Shown one piece after another: positions 1 through 8,069 of a DNA stretch of 64,000 nt. Source of the stretch: Variovorax sp. IB41 (GTDB lineage: Bacteria; Pseudomonadota; Gammaproteobacteria; Burkholderiales; Burkholderiaceae_C); contig NZ_JAEFCB010000003.1 of assembly GCF_016405905.1 (NCBI RefSeq), forward strand, positions 1 through 64,000, written 5' to 3'. The translations under genes and the position numbers were made by a program. Below the pieces are notes generated by a model, which was not told the DNA's origin, searched no databases, and saw only the letters and a program-made list of their open reading frames with translations. How positions within the stretch are numbered: position 1 is the stretch's first letter; each line of letters opens with the position of its first letter.

Positions 1-1
1 T

Positions 2-280
2 GCCAACACCACCACCGGCCTGCCCTTCACGCTGAAGCTCGCGCGGCGCGGCATCACGGTGCCGGTCGCTGCCGACCAGACCGCCGTCGATGCGCTGCAC
101 GAAGTGGGCATCGACATTCCCGTCTCGTGCCAGCAGGGCCTGTGCGGCACCTGCGTGGTCGAGGGCGACGGCGAAGCCGCGGAGCACCGCGACTTCTGCC
201 TCACGGGCACCGAGCGGCGCAGCAAGGTGGCACTGTGCTGCTCGCGCGCCAAGGGCCTGGAACTGGTGCTGCAGCTGTGA
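2..280 (+). CDS. Oxygenase reductase, C-terminal [2Fe-2S] ferredoxin domain (partial)
   Basis: The 3' end of a gene that begins before the window; the frame is open from base 2 to TGA at 278-280. The visible residues form a plant-type ferredoxin domain: CQQGLCGTC supplies three cluster cysteines (C-x4-C-x2-C) and the Cys in the later ALCCSRA supplies the fourth. A ferredoxin domain at the C-terminus is typical of the phthalate dioxygenase reductase / VanB family, which passes electrons from NAD(P)H through FMN to a Rieske oxygenase. The FMN and NAD domains would lie upstream, so the substrate cannot be judged. The stop overlaps the GTG start of the next gene (GTGA), implying co-transcription with the TetR regulator. 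Confidence 0.82.
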   Translation, partial: ANTTTGLPFTLKLARRGITVPVAADQTAVDALHEVGIDIPVSCQQGLCGTCVVEGDGEAAEHRDFCLTGTERRSKVALCCSRAKGLELVLQL

Positions 281-927
281 GCGTCGAGGAAGCCGACAGC
301 GAAGCACCGGCCACGCGCGGGCGCTCCCGCAAGTACACGCAGGTGCTGGGCGTCATCTACCAGGCCGCCATCGAGGTGTTCGCGAGCGAGGGCCTGGCCG
401 GCGCCACGACACAGGCCATCGCCGACAAGGCCGGGCTCTCCAAGGCGCAGCTGCACTACTACATCGACAGCAAGGAGGCGCTCTACCGGCTGGTGCTGCA
501 GGACATCCTCAACGACTGGATCGTGGTGTTCGGTTTCAGCGACGAGGCCTTCGGGCCGCGCAAGGTACTGAGCGATCTGATCCACCGCAAGATGGTCTTC
601 TCGTTCCAGCACCCGCTGCGCTCGCGCATCTTCACCGCCGAGATGATGCGCGGCGCGCCGGTGCTCAACACGATGATGGACACGAGCAAGGCGCGCACCG
701 ACCAGGCGGCTGCGGTGATCCAGAACTGGATGAACCAGGGGCTGATGGACGAGGCCGATCCGATGCTGGTGCTGTTCCACATCTGGGCGGTGACGCAGTT
801 CTACGCGGACCACGCGACGCAGGCCGCGTACTTCCGCAACGTCGCGCAGGACGGCGACGACAAGGACCGGCGCTACCTGATCGCGCAGGTGACGGAGTTC
901 CTGCTGAAGGGGGCGGGGGTCAAGTAG
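277..927 (+). CDS. TetR-family regulator, RutR-like
   Basis: A 216-residue protein. GTG at 277 is chosen because it overlaps the preceding stop and starts just ahead of the DNA-binding domain. The N-terminal helix-turn-helix (about residues 20-70, with ADKAGLSKAQLHYYIDSKEA) is typical of TetR. The remainder (LQDILNDW, FTAEMMRGAPVL, FHIWAVTQFYADHA) resembles RutR, the pyrimidine-utilisation regulator of E. coli, in both order and motifs. It probably represses or activates the oxygenase genes it is coupled to. The convergent operon ends in a deaminase-like amidohydrolase and a RidA protein, so control of a nitrogen-compound pathway is possible but inferred. The effector is unknown. Confidence 0.85.
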   Translation: MSVEEADSEAPATRGRSRKYTQVLGVIYQAAIEVFASEGLAGATTQAIADKAGLSKAQLHYYIDSKEALYRLVLQDILNDWIVVFGFSDEAFGPRKVLSDLIHRKMVFSFQHPLRSRIFTAEMMRGAPVLNTMMDTSKARTDQAAAVIQNWMNQGLMDEADPMLVLFHIWAVTQFYADHATQAAYFRNVAQDGDDKDRRYLIAQVTEFLLKGAGVK

Positions 928-973
928 CCGGCCGGGGCCTGTCCTCTCCCCATCCATTCACACCGAGCCCCAT

Positions 974-1033
974 CCGTTCACGCTGAGCTTGTCGAAGCGC
1001 TGCGCAAGGCTTCGACAAGCTCAGCCCGAACGG
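974..1033. repeat. 60-bp inverted repeat element, copy 1
   Basis: Two arms of about 26 bases (974-999 and 1008-1033) are inverted copies: CCGTTCACGCTGAGCTTGTC at the left and its complement at the right, differing at two positions, around a short GCGCAAG-type loop. It lies between convergent genes. The long GC-rich hairpin could act as a two-way terminator or RNA stabiliser. A second copy follows 20 bases downstream. Confidence 0.85.
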
Positions 1034-1053
1034 GAGGGAATCGTGTCCATCAT

Positions 1054-1113
1054 CCGTTCACGCTGAGCCTGTCGAAGCGCCGCGCAAGGCTTCGACAGGC
1101 TCAGCCCGAACGG
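1054..1113. repeat. 60-bp inverted repeat element, copy 2
   Basis: This is nearly identical to the copy at 974-1033. The one substitution in the left arm (AGCTTG to AGCCTG) is matched by the complementary change in the right arm (CAAGCT to CAGGCT), so pairing is kept. The compensating change suggests that the hairpin is what matters. It ends 19 bases from the RidA stop codon. A degenerate third fragment (CCATTCACACCGAGCCC) lies just before copy 1, around 952-970. Confidence 0.85.
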
Positions 1114-1132
1114 TTCTTCGCAGATGGCCCGC

Positions 1133-1594
1133 TCACCGCTTCTGCGGCAGATACATCGTCGCTTCGACTTCCACCAGCACCTCGTCCCCCGGCAGGAAGC
1201 GCGACACCTCGACCACCGTGCTCACCGGCGGCTCGCCCGGATAGAAGAGCCCGCGCACGCGGTTGTAGAACGCGTAGTGCGGCAGATGGCGGAAGTACTG
1301 CACCAGCTTGACCACATCGTCCATCGTGCCGCCATGCTCTCCAGCGATCTGGCGGATGCGCTCCAGCACGAACCAGCTCTGCGCGACGATGGCGGCTTCG
1401 AACACATCGACCGACATCTGGCCGGTGGCGTAGCCCACGCCCTGCAATGCAGTGCGGGCTTCTTCGGGGATGTCGTCGTAGCCCGCGACCGCGCGGCGCT
1501 TGGCCGGATCGACCGCGACCACGCCGCTCATGAAGACGAAATCGCCGACGCGTTTCGCGGCGGCGTAGTTGGCCATTGGCTTGCCCATGCTCAT
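1133..1594 (-). CDS. RidA/YjgF-family protein (enamine/imine deaminase)
   Basis: A 153-residue member of the RidA family, usually about 130 residues. Family features are the N-terminal strand region with VGDFVFMSGVVAVDP, a central helix region with DDVVKLVQYFRHL, and the C-terminal VSRFLPGDEVLVEVEATMYLP, where the Glu and the loop before it line the active cleft. The usual arginine that binds the substrate carboxylate is not obvious in the expected place, so a specialised substrate rather than housekeeping 2-aminoacrylate is possible. It is the last gene of the seven-gene minus-strand operon. Its ATG overlaps the amidohydrolase stop (ATGA at 1591-1594), implying tight coupling to that enzyme. 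Confidence 0.85.
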   Translation of the reverse strand: MSMGKPMANYAAAKRVGDFVFMSGVVAVDPAKRRAVAGYDDIPEEARTALQGVGYATGQMSVDVFEAAIVAQSWFVLERIRQIAGEHGGTMDDVVKLVQYFRHLPHYAFYNRVRGLFYPGEPPVSTVVEVSRFLPGDEVLVEVEATMYLPQKR

Positions 1595-2787
1595 TTAGTT
1601 TTCTCCAGAATTCGACCGGCACGGATGACCGTGCGTTCGCGCCCACGCGCACCGACCAGCTCATGCTCGTCGGTCGCCGCCAGCAGCACCAGGTCCGCGG
1701 GGCAGCCCGGCGCGATGCGGCCGTCCCACGCGAGGCCGAGCGCCTTCGCGGGGCTGACGGTGATCGCATCGAGCCAGTCGCCCGCGGGCGCGAGGTGCGC
1801 CATCTGCACGCCCAGGCCGAAGGTCTCCAGAAGATCGTAGCTGCCGTAGGGATAGAAGGCATCCTGCACGTTGTCCGTGGCCAGGCTCGCACGCAAGCCC
1901 CGTGCCGCCGCCTCGTGGATGCGCGTGATGCCGCGCGGCACGGGCGTGCGGTCCCAGGCGCCTTGCAGGTAGAGGTTGGTGGTCGGCAGCGCGACGATGT
2001 GCAGGCCTGCCCCGGCGCAGAGCGCGAGCGTTTCGTTGGCGACCGCGTCGTCCTGCACCGAGAGCGAGCAGCAGTGGCCGCAGACGACGCCCCGCTTGAA
2101 GTCTCGCGCGCGCACCAGTTGGGCGATGCTGCGAAGGCCCGTGGCGTCGGCATCGAGCCCTTCGTCCACATGGAAGTCGAGTGCGAGGCCGTGCTGCTGC
2201 GCGAGGTCGAACACGCGGCCCAGCTTGTGGACGATGCCTTCGTTGCGGTAGACGAACGCGCCGAGCACGCCACCCGCGCGCTTCACTTCGCTGGCGATAC
2301 GCTCGCCGGCCGCGAGGTCCGCGAACACGTCGAGCGGGGTGAGCGAGACGAACTGCAGCTCGACGCGGCCGCGCCATTCCTCCCGCAGCGCCTCGAACAC
2401 GGCCAGCGCGGCCGGCGGCTCGGGCTGCACCCAGTCGATGTGCGTGCGCAGCGCGCGCGTGCCCGATTGCCAGGCGTCGTGCAGCGCGCGTTCCATGCGC
2501 AGGCGCAGCGTTTCGCCGGTCCAGCCGGCGCGGTGTTTCTCCATGCGCTCGATGGCCGCGAACAGGTTGCCCTGCGCCGCGCCCACCTCCTGCACCGTGT
2601 AGTTCTTGTCGATGTGCGCGTGGGCCTCGACCAGCGCGCTCAACAGCGTGCCGCGCGCCTGCGTCTGCGAGGCGCTGGGCGCGATGGCCGCGACCCTGTC
2701 GCCATCGAGCGTGACGTCGAAGACCTGCGCATCGCCCGCCGCGAAGCCGCGCAGCGGCGCCGGAATGCGCAGCGCCTGGAGCTTCAT
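1591..2787 (-). CDS. Amidohydrolase, cytosine-deaminase-like
   Basis: A 398-residue metal-dependent hydrolase. The metal site motif HAHIDKNYT (residues about 60-70) is the HxHxDK form of the cytosine deaminase / isopropylammelide branch. Further ligands are suggested by [21 protein letters not shown] and [11 protein letters not shown], followed by the C-terminal composite-domain return ([14 protein letters not shown]). The start overlaps the OtnI stop (ATGA) and the stop overlaps the RidA start, so it is fixed in the operon. It likely deaminates or hydrolyses an N-containing ring or amide. No step of the known tetronate pathway needs it, so its substrate is unknown. Confidence 0.83.
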   Translation of the reverse strand: MKLQALRIPAPLRGFAAGDAQVFDVTLDGDRVAAIAPSASQTQARGTLLSALVEAHAHIDKNYTVQEVGAAQGNLFAAIERMEKHRAGWTGETLRLRMERALHDAWQSGTRALRTHIDWVQPEPPAALAVFEALREEWRGRVELQFVSLTPLDVFADLAAGERIASEVKRAGGVLGAFVYRNEGIVHKLGRVFDLAQQHGLALDFHVDEGLDADATGLRSIAQLVRARDFKRGVVCGHCCSLSVQDDAVANETLALCAGAGLHIVALPTTNLYLQGAWDRTPVPRGITRIHEAAARGLRASLATDNVQDAFYPYGSYDLLETFGLGVQMAHLAPAGDWLDAITVSPAKALGLAWDGRIAPGCPADLVLLAATDEHELVGARGRERTVIRAGRILEKTK

Positions 2788-3602
2788 GCGCGCTGCTGCA
2801 ATGCGCGCAGCCAAGCCAGGCCCGCGGACGTGCCGCCGGGTTCGGCGCCGCGCTTGGGCCGGTACTCGCAACCGACCCAGCCCTGCCAGCCACTTTGCTT
2901 CGACACCTCGTCGATCACGTCGAAGAGATAGCCGTAGTTCTGCTCGCCGATGTCGGGCTCGTGGCGCTCGGGCACGCCGGCGATCTGCAGGTGGCCGACG
3001 CGGCCGGCGGGCAGGTACTTGCGGATCTTCATCGCCACGTCGCCCTCGACGATCTGGCAGTGGTACAGGTCCATCTGCACCTTGAGGTTGGGCGCGCCGA
3101 CAGTCTCGACGATCTCGTGCGCGTGGTCCTGGCGGTTGAGAAAGAAGCCGGGAATATCGCGCGTGTTGATCGGCTCGATCAGCACGTCGCAGCCCGCCTT
3201 CGCGGCTTCCTCGGCGGCCCAGCGCAGGTTGTCGAGGTACACGGGCTGCACCGCATCGCGCTGCAGGTCCGCGGGCACGAGGCCGGCCATGACGTGGATG
3301 CGCGGGCAGTCGAGCGCCACGGCGTAGTCGATGGCTTTCGCGATGCCGTCGCGGAACTCGGCGTCGCGCCCGGGCAGGCACGCCAGGCCGCGTTCGCCGC
3401 CCTCCCAGTCGCCGGGCGGGCCGTTGAAGAGCACCTGCTGCAGGCCGTTGTGCTTCAGGCGCGCGACGATGTCTTCCTTCGCGAAGGCGTAGGGGAAGAG
3501 GTACTCGACGGCCTTGAAGCCGTCTTTGGCGGCGGCATCGAAACGGTCGAGGAAATCGAGCTCGGGATAGAGCATCGAGAGGTTGGCGGCGAATTGGGGC
3601 AT
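2784..3602 (-). CDS. otnI: 2-oxo-tetronate isomerase OtnI (hydroxypyruvate isomerase family)
   Basis: A 272-residue TIM-barrel protein of the Hyi/OtnI family. Supporting motifs are [22 protein letters not shown] near the N-terminus (first 20 residues aside), the metal-binding [11 protein letters not shown] near residue 140, [12 protein letters not shown], and the C-terminal [10 protein letters not shown]. In characterised tetronate clusters OtnI interconverts 2-oxo- and 3-oxo-tetronate 4-phosphate before aldol cleavage. The adjacent otnC, otnK, denD and ltnD favour this role over hydroxypyruvate isomerisation in glyoxylate metabolism. It lies 21 bases downstream of otnC and overlaps the amidohydrolase start by four bases. 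Confidence 0.88.
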   Translation of the reverse strand: MPQFAANLSMLYPELDFLDRFDAAAKDGFKAVEYLFPYAFAKEDIVARLKHNGLQQVLFNGPPGDWEGGERGLACLPGRDAEFRDGIAKAIDYAVALDCPRIHVMAGLVPADLQRDAVQPVYLDNLRWAAEEAAKAGCDVLIEPINTRDIPGFFLNRQDHAHEIVETVGAPNLKVQMDLYHCQIVEGDVAMKIRKYLPAGRVGHLQIAGVPERHEPDIGEQNYGYLFDVIDEVSKQSGWQGWVGCEYRPKRGAEPGGTSAGLAWLRALQQRA

Positions 3603-3623
3603 GGCTTGTTTCTCTTGCTTCTG

Positions 3624-4289
3624 TCACCAGCGCGCACCGAAGGTGGTGCGCAGTTCATCGATCTGTTGGGCATCCAGCGGCGCGGGCCTCGCGGCGCTCG
3701 TGAGCATCTGGAGCCTGGCGGTTTCCTCGAGTTCCTCGAGCACGGCCATGGCGGCGGCCGGCGTCTCGTGCCACACGTTGGGGCCGAGGCGCTCCAGCAT
3801 CACGGCGCGGAGGGGCGTGCCCGCCGCACCGAAGTGTTCGATGGCTTGCGCCACCAGTTCTGCTGCCTCGGGCGCACCGGGGCGGTGGTACGGAATGAGC
3901 GGCACGTGGCCGACCTTCATCACGAAGTACGGCGTGAGCGCGGGCAGCAGTTCGTCGCCCGATGCGTTCAGCGTGAGCGCGACGCAATGGGTGCTGTGCG
4001 TATGGATCACGCAGGCCGTCTGCGCGTCGAACCTGCGCGCGGCCGCGTAGATGCGCGTGTGCAGCGCGATGGTCTTGCTGGCGCGGTCGCCGCCGGTCTG
4101 CTTGCCATCGGCATCGAGCCGCGCGAGCCGCGCCGGATCGAGAAACCCGAGGCACGCATCGGTCGGCGTGATGAGGAAACCATCGTCCAGCCGCACGCTG
4201 ATGTTGCCCGCCGTCGCATGCACGTAGCCGCGCTCGAACAGGCTGCGGCCGACGCGGCAGATTTCTTCGCGTGCTTGGTTCTCGGTCAT
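3624..4289 (-). CDS. otnC: 3-oxo-tetronate 4-phosphate decarboxylase/aldolase OtnC
   Basis: A 221-residue class II aldolase/adducin-family protein of usual length. The N-terminal ATAGNISVRLDDGFLITPT is the phosphate-binding part of the fold. IHTHSTHCVAL supplies the zinc-ligand histidines and a downstream Glu/His (MLERLGPNVWHE) completes the site. In the tetronate pathway this enzyme decarboxylates 3-oxo-tetronate 4-phosphate to dihydroxyacetone phosphate. The ATG at 4289 overlaps the otnK stop (ATGA), which sets the start. Confidence 0.88.
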   Translation of the reverse strand: MTENQAREEICRVGRSLFERGYVHATAGNISVRLDDGFLITPTDACLGFLDPARLARLDADGKQTGGDRASKTIALHTRIYAAARRFDAQTACVIHTHSTHCVALTLNASGDELLPALTPYFVMKVGHVPLIPYHRPGAPEAAELVAQAIEHFGAAGTPLRAVMLERLGPNVWHETPAAAMAVLEELEETARLQMLTSAARPAPLDAQQIDELRTTFGARW

Positions 4290-5566
4290 GCCAGCACTGT
4301 AAAGGCCTTGGTGAAGAAATCGTCGCCGCCGAAGTTGCCGGACTTGAGCGCGATGTGCACGCCCGCGCCACCAGCGGCCTTGGCGGCCTCGGCGCGCGCG
4401 TGGCACCACGGCACGCCGGGGTCGATCTGCGGGCCGATCTGCATCTGCGCGATGCCCAGCGCCTGCACGCACGCGCCCGAGGTTTCGCCACCCGCGACGA
4501 CCAGCTGGCGCACGCCCTGGTCGACCAGGCCGCGCGCGATGGCGGCGATGGTGCGCTCGACCATCGCGCCGGCCTCTTCCACACCGAGTTGGCCCTGCAC
4601 CGACTTCACGGCGCCGGCCTCGGCGGTGGAATAGACCAGCACCGGTTGCTTGCCGACCAGCGGCGCGGCCCATGCCAGCGCTTCGGCCGCGACATCGACG
4701 CCCGCCGCGATGCGCAGCGGATCGATCGCCAATGCCGCGCCGCCGCGCTGGATGAAGTCGAGCACCTGCCGGTTGGTGGCGAGAGAACAGCTGCCCGACA
4801 CGATGGCGCGCAGCCCGCTCGCCGCCGGCAACGCGCTGGCCTGCGAAGAAGGCGCGAGCCCGAAGTTGGCGGGCAGCCCGATGGCCACGCCCGAGCCGGC
4901 GGTGACCAGCGGCATCGTCGCGAGCGCCGGGCCGAGGCGCAGCAGATCGTCGTTCGACACCGCATCGACGATGGCAATCGACACGCCCTCGCCTTTCAGT
5001 TGCGCGATGCGCTCGGTGATGGCCGCGTCGCCGCGCGCCACCACCGTGTGATCGATGAGCCCCACCTTGCGCGTGCACTGCGCCTGCAGCACGCGCACGA
5101 GGTTCGCATCGGTCATCGGCGTGAGCGGATGGTTCTGCATGCCGCTCTCGTTGAGCAGCACGTCGCCCGCGAACAGGTAGCCCTTGAAGACGGTGCGCTT
5201 GTTGTCGGGGAAGGCGGGCGTGGCGATGGTGAAGTCGCATTGCAGCGCGTCCATCAGCGCCTCGGTGACGGGGCCGATGTTGCCTTGCGGCGTGCTGTCG
5301 AAAGTGGAGCAGTACTTGAAGTAGATCTGCCGCGCGCCCTGCGCCTGCAGCCAGCGCAGCGCGTCGAGCGATTGCGCGATGGCCTCGGCCGGCGCGATGG
5401 TGCGCGACTTGAGCGCGACCACCACGGCATCGACATCCGCATCGAGCGGCGTGGTGGGCACGCCGATGGCCTGCACCACGCGCATGCCTGCGCGCACGAG
5501 GTTGTTGGCGAGGTCGGTCGCGCCGGTGAAATCGTCGGCGATGCAGCCGAGCACTAGCTTGCCCAT
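4286..5566 (-). CDS. otnK: 3-oxo-tetronate kinase OtnK
   Basis: A 426-residue kinase of the former DUF1537 family. The N-terminal substrate-binding domain carries the hallmark IADDFTGATDLANNL. The C-terminal nucleotide-binding domain carries VAGGETSGACVQALG and the closing SGNFGGDDFFTKA. OtnK phosphorylates 3-oxo-tetronate at C4, committing it to cleavage by OtnC. It sits between otnC (four-base overlap) and denD (three-base gap), the usual order of these clusters. The length matches the family. Confidence 0.92.
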   Translation of the reverse strand: MGKLVLGCIADDFTGATDLANNLVRAGMRVVQAIGVPTTPLDADVDAVVVALKSRTIAPAEAIAQSLDALRWLQAQGARQIYFKYCSTFDSTPQGNIGPVTEALMDALQCDFTIATPAFPDNKRTVFKGYLFAGDVLLNESGMQNHPLTPMTDANLVRVLQAQCTRKVGLIDHTVVARGDAAITERIAQLKGEGVSIAIVDAVSNDDLLRLGPALATMPLVTAGSGVAIGLPANFGLAPSSQASALPAASGLRAIVSGSCSLATNRQVLDFIQRGGAALAIDPLRIAAGVDVAAEALAWAAPLVGKQPVLVYSTAEAGAVKSVQGQLGVEEAGAMVERTIAAIARGLVDQGVRQLVVAGGETSGACVQALGIAQMQIGPQIDPGVPWCHARAEAAKAAGGAGVHIALKSGNFGGDDFFTKAFTVLA

Positions 5567-5569
5567 GGG

Positions 5570-6598
5570 TCAGTCCTTGGTGGCAATGGAGAGGACAGGC
5601 AGTTTCACCGCCTGCGGGTTCTCGCGCACGTAATCGCGCAGGATGGCGTCGAAGCTCGCATCCGCCGCGAGGCCCAGCGCCCCGGCGCGCGCGGCGTGGA
5701 TGCGGCTCGGCCAGCTGGTGACGATCCTGGCGACCTGCGCGTCGGGCGTCCAGTCGATCAAACCCGTGGCGTCCTTGCCCGCGAGGCGCTCGAGCGCATC
5801 GGCCATCTCGCGCACCGTGGTGGTCAGCGCGGGCAGGTTGATGGCGGTGCGCGCGCCCCATTCGGCCGCGCTCGCGGTGGCGGCGCGCACGAGGCCCGCG
5901 ACGGTGTTGCCGGGCGAGGCCAGCGCGACCGGCGTTTCAGGCGCGACCGGGCAGCGTGCGCGCTCGCCGGCCAGTGGTTCGCGCAGCATGCCGCTCAGGA
6001 AGCTGGAGGCCGCGCCGTTGGGGCGGCCGGGGCGCACGGACACCGTCATGAGCCGCACGTTGCGGCCCTGCACGAAGCCCTTGCGCGTGAAGTCGGCCAC
6101 CAGCTGCTCGCCGATGAACTTCTGGATGCCGTAGCTGTTCTGCGGCGTCGGCAGCGTCGTGTCCTCGATCACCGCGGGCAGGCGCTGCTCGGGCGAATCG
6201 CCGAACACCGCCACCGAACTGGAGAACACGAACACCGGCGCATGGCCCGCGCGGCGGCAGGCGTCGAGCAGCGCGCGGGTGGTGTCGAGGTTGCTGCGCA
6301 TGCCCAGGTCGAAGTCGGCCTCGCATTCGCCGCTCACGGCGGCGGCGAGGTGGAAGACGGCGTCGGTGTCGGCCAGCGGCAGCGCGCCGTTGCCGGCCTG
6401 CTCGTACAGGTCGCCCTGCACGAACTGGACGCGCGCGTCGGACGCGAGATCGGCAGGCGGCGGCACGCGGTCGGCCAGCGTGATGCGCGCGATTTCTTTG
6501 GCAGCGCCGCCGGCCAGCGCGAGCGGGCCGCCCGCGAGCAGCGTGCGCGCGAGCCGTGCGCCGAGGAAGCCGCAGCCGCCGGTGATGAGGATGTGCAT
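5570..6598 (-). CDS. denD: D-erythronate dehydrogenase DenD (extended SDR)
   Basis: A 342-residue extended short-chain dehydrogenase. The N-terminus has the NAD-binding GGCGFLGARLA loop (GxxGxxG), LPLADTDAVFHLAA follows the fourth strand, and the catalytic Tyr-Lys pair is in NSYGIQKFIGEQ. Its position directly after an L-threonate-type dehydrogenase and before otnK identifies it as DenD, which oxidises D-erythronate to 3-oxo-erythronate. An SDR of the UDP-sugar epimerase type is the alternative from fold alone, but the neighbours make that unlikely. Confidence 0.88.
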   Translation of the reverse strand: MHILITGGCGFLGARLARTLLAGGPLALAGGAAKEIARITLADRVPPPADLASDARVQFVQGDLYEQAGNGALPLADTDAVFHLAAAVSGECEADFDLGMRSNLDTTRALLDACRRAGHAPVFVFSSSVAVFGDSPEQRLPAVIEDTTLPTPQNSYGIQKFIGEQLVADFTRKGFVQGRNVRLMTVSVRPGRPNGAASSFLSGMLREPLAGERARCPVAPETPVALASPGNTVAGLVRAATASAAEWGARTAINLPALTTTVREMADALERLAGKDATGLIDWTPDAQVARIVTSWPSRIHAARAGALGLAADASFDAILRDYVRENPQAVKLPVLSIATKD

Positions 6599-6616
6599 GG
6601 TCGGGTGATTCCTTCT

Positions 6617-7537
6617 TCAGGCTTTCTTGTTCGGGGTGGGCAGTTCGATGCCCGGGAAGATCTTGATGACCGCGCTGTCGTCCTCGCGCGCGAAGCCCGC
6701 GGTCGATGCCTGCATGAACATCTGGTGCGCGGTGGACGAGAGCGGCAGCGGAAACTTGCTCGCACGCGCCACGTCGAGCACGAGCCCCAGGTCCTTCACG
6801 AAGATGTCGACGGCCGACAGCGGCGTGTAGTCGCCCGCGAGCACGTGCGCCATGCGGTTCTCGAACATCCAGCTGTTGCCCGCGCTGTGCGTGATGACTT
6901 CGTAGAGCGCGTCCGGGTCCACCCCTTCGCGCAGGCCCAGCGCCATCGCCTCGGCGGCCGCGGCGATGTGCACGCCGGCCAGCAGCTGGTTGATGACCTT
7001 CACCTTGCTGCCCGCACCGGCCGAATCGCCCAGGCGGTAGACCTTGGCGGCCATCGCATCGAGCATGCCGCCGGCCTTCGCATAAGCGGCGGGGGTGCCA
7101 GCGGTCATCATCGTCATCTGGCCGCTCGCGGCCTTGGCGGCGCCGCCGGAGATCGGCGCGTCCAGGTACAGGATGCCCTCTGCCGCCAGCCGCGCCTCGA
7201 GCGCGACCGACCAGTTCGGATCGACGGTGGAGCACATCACGAAGAGGCTGCCGGGCTTCATCGACGCCGCGCAGCCGGGCGTGGTGCCGTCGCCGAAGAG
7301 CACCGACTCGGTCTGCGCCGCGTTGACGACGACGCTGACCACGATGTCGCATTGCGCGCCGAGCGCGGCCAGCGTGTTGCATGCCGTGCCGCCGTCGCGC
7401 GCGAAGGCCTCGGCCACGCCCGGGCGCACGTCGAACACATGCGGCGCATGGCCCGCGCGGCGCAGCGATTGCGCCATGCCGCTGCCCATGGCGCCCAGGC
7501 CCACGAGGCCGACGACGGGGGTGTTGTCTTGGTTCAT
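6617..7537 (-). CDS. ltnD: L-threonate dehydrogenase LtnD (beta-hydroxyacid dehydrogenase)
   Basis: A 306-residue NAD-binding protein of the 3-hydroxyisobutyrate dehydrogenase family. It shows GLGAMGSGMAQSLRRAG (dinucleotide loop), LDAPISGGAAKAASG (substrate-binding loop) and VKVINQLLAGVHIA with the catalytic Lys. ATG at 7537 is preferred because GGAG lies about ten bases upstream; another ATG at 7552 would add five residues. It is the first gene of the operon. With otnK-otnC-otnI it would oxidise L-threonate at C2, OtnI then converting 2-oxo- to 3-oxo-tetronate. Confidence 0.88.
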   Translation of the reverse strand: MNQDNTPVVGLVGLGAMGSGMAQSLRRAGHAPHVFDVRPGVAEAFARDGGTACNTLAALGAQCDIVVSVVVNAAQTESVLFGDGTTPGCAASMKPGSLFVMCSTVDPNWSVALEARLAAEGILYLDAPISGGAAKAASGQMTMMTAGTPAAYAKAGGMLDAMAAKVYRLGDSAGAGSKVKVINQLLAGVHIAAAAEAMALGLREGVDPDALYEVITHSAGNSWMFENRMAHVLAGDYTPLSAVDIFVKDLGLVLDVARASKFPLPLSSTAHQMFMQASTAGFAREDDSAVIKIFPGIELPTPNKKA

Positions 7538-7920
7538 TGGCTCGGGCTCCATCGGGTTTTTTGAAAGGTTGGACAACACGCAATTTGAAGTTCAGGAATT
7601 TCCGCGAGGACCGGCTTTGCAGGCGCTGCTCCGGGGAGGAAATTCGCGGAGCGACTCCGGTGCGCAGGGCGCAGAAAGGAGGCAAATGCAGGGAAGCGAG
7701 GTCGCGTGCCGGCATCCCGTTCGGTTCTCTCGATTTGTCGGGTCATCATACAAGTTGAGACCCCATTCGTTCAGCCGGGGCAAACCCGCAGGGAACACTT
7801 CGCTCCCCCTGCTGGCTCACGGGCCGGCCTTCGCGCAGCACCGAATTGCGCGCCGTAAATGCGAGCCCGCGCCGCATCTCACGCCCCGTGAAGGCCGGTC
7901 CGCGTGGCGTGCAGCAGGTT
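7538..7920. promoter_or_regulatory. Gene-poor region upstream of the tetronate operon
   Basis: This stretch of nearly 400 bases must hold the promoter of the minus-strand tetronate operon. The most regulator-like feature is the imperfect palindrome GTTGGACAAC at 7568-7577, about 30 bases before the ltnD start. GntR-type operators have a similar form, but no GntR gene lies nearby. I see no convincing -35/-10 pair, gene or RNA in the rest. Confidence 0.35.
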
Positions 7921-7924
7921 TCAG

Positions 7925-7961
7925 GAATGCGAGTAGACCAATGCGAGCCTGCGCTCGTATT
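7925..7961. promoter_or_regulatory. Candidate TetR operator: three AATGCGAG half-sites
   Basis: AATGCGAG occurs at 7926-7933 and again at 7940-7947 (14-base period). An inverted, one-mismatch copy CTCGTATT lies at 7954-7961. The last two form a palindrome around CCTGCG. The sequence is about 50-80 bases before the small reading frame at 8008 and upstream of the membrane-protein/TetR unit. The 11-mer GAATGCGAGTA recurs exactly upstream of the DinB gene on the other strand. Confidence 0.5.
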
Positions 7962-8007
7962 CTTTCGACACCCGAATCATTCAACGATGTGACTGGAGAT
8001 CGAACGC

Positions 8008-8061
8008 ATGGAAACCCAATTCAAGGACCGCCCTCATTCCCGCGAGGCGGGCACTGCCTGA
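8008..8061 (+). CDS. Possible 17-residue leader peptide
   Basis: ATG at 8008 is preceded by GGAG (7995-7998) at good spacing, and the frame METQFKDRPHSREAGTA ends at TGA 8059-8061, eight bases before the membrane-protein start. The downstream gene has no clear ribosome site of its own, so translation of this short frame could deliver ribosomes to it. It resembles no peptide I know, and a chance frame is possible. Confidence 0.3.
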   Translation: METQFKDRPHSREAGTA

Positions 8062-8069
8062 ACACGCCG

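Noticed and set aside
7621..7760. Small minus-strand frame (about 70 codons) upstream of ltnD
   Set aside because: No ribosome site, composition like non-coding DNA, and it overlaps the likely promoter of the tetronate operon.
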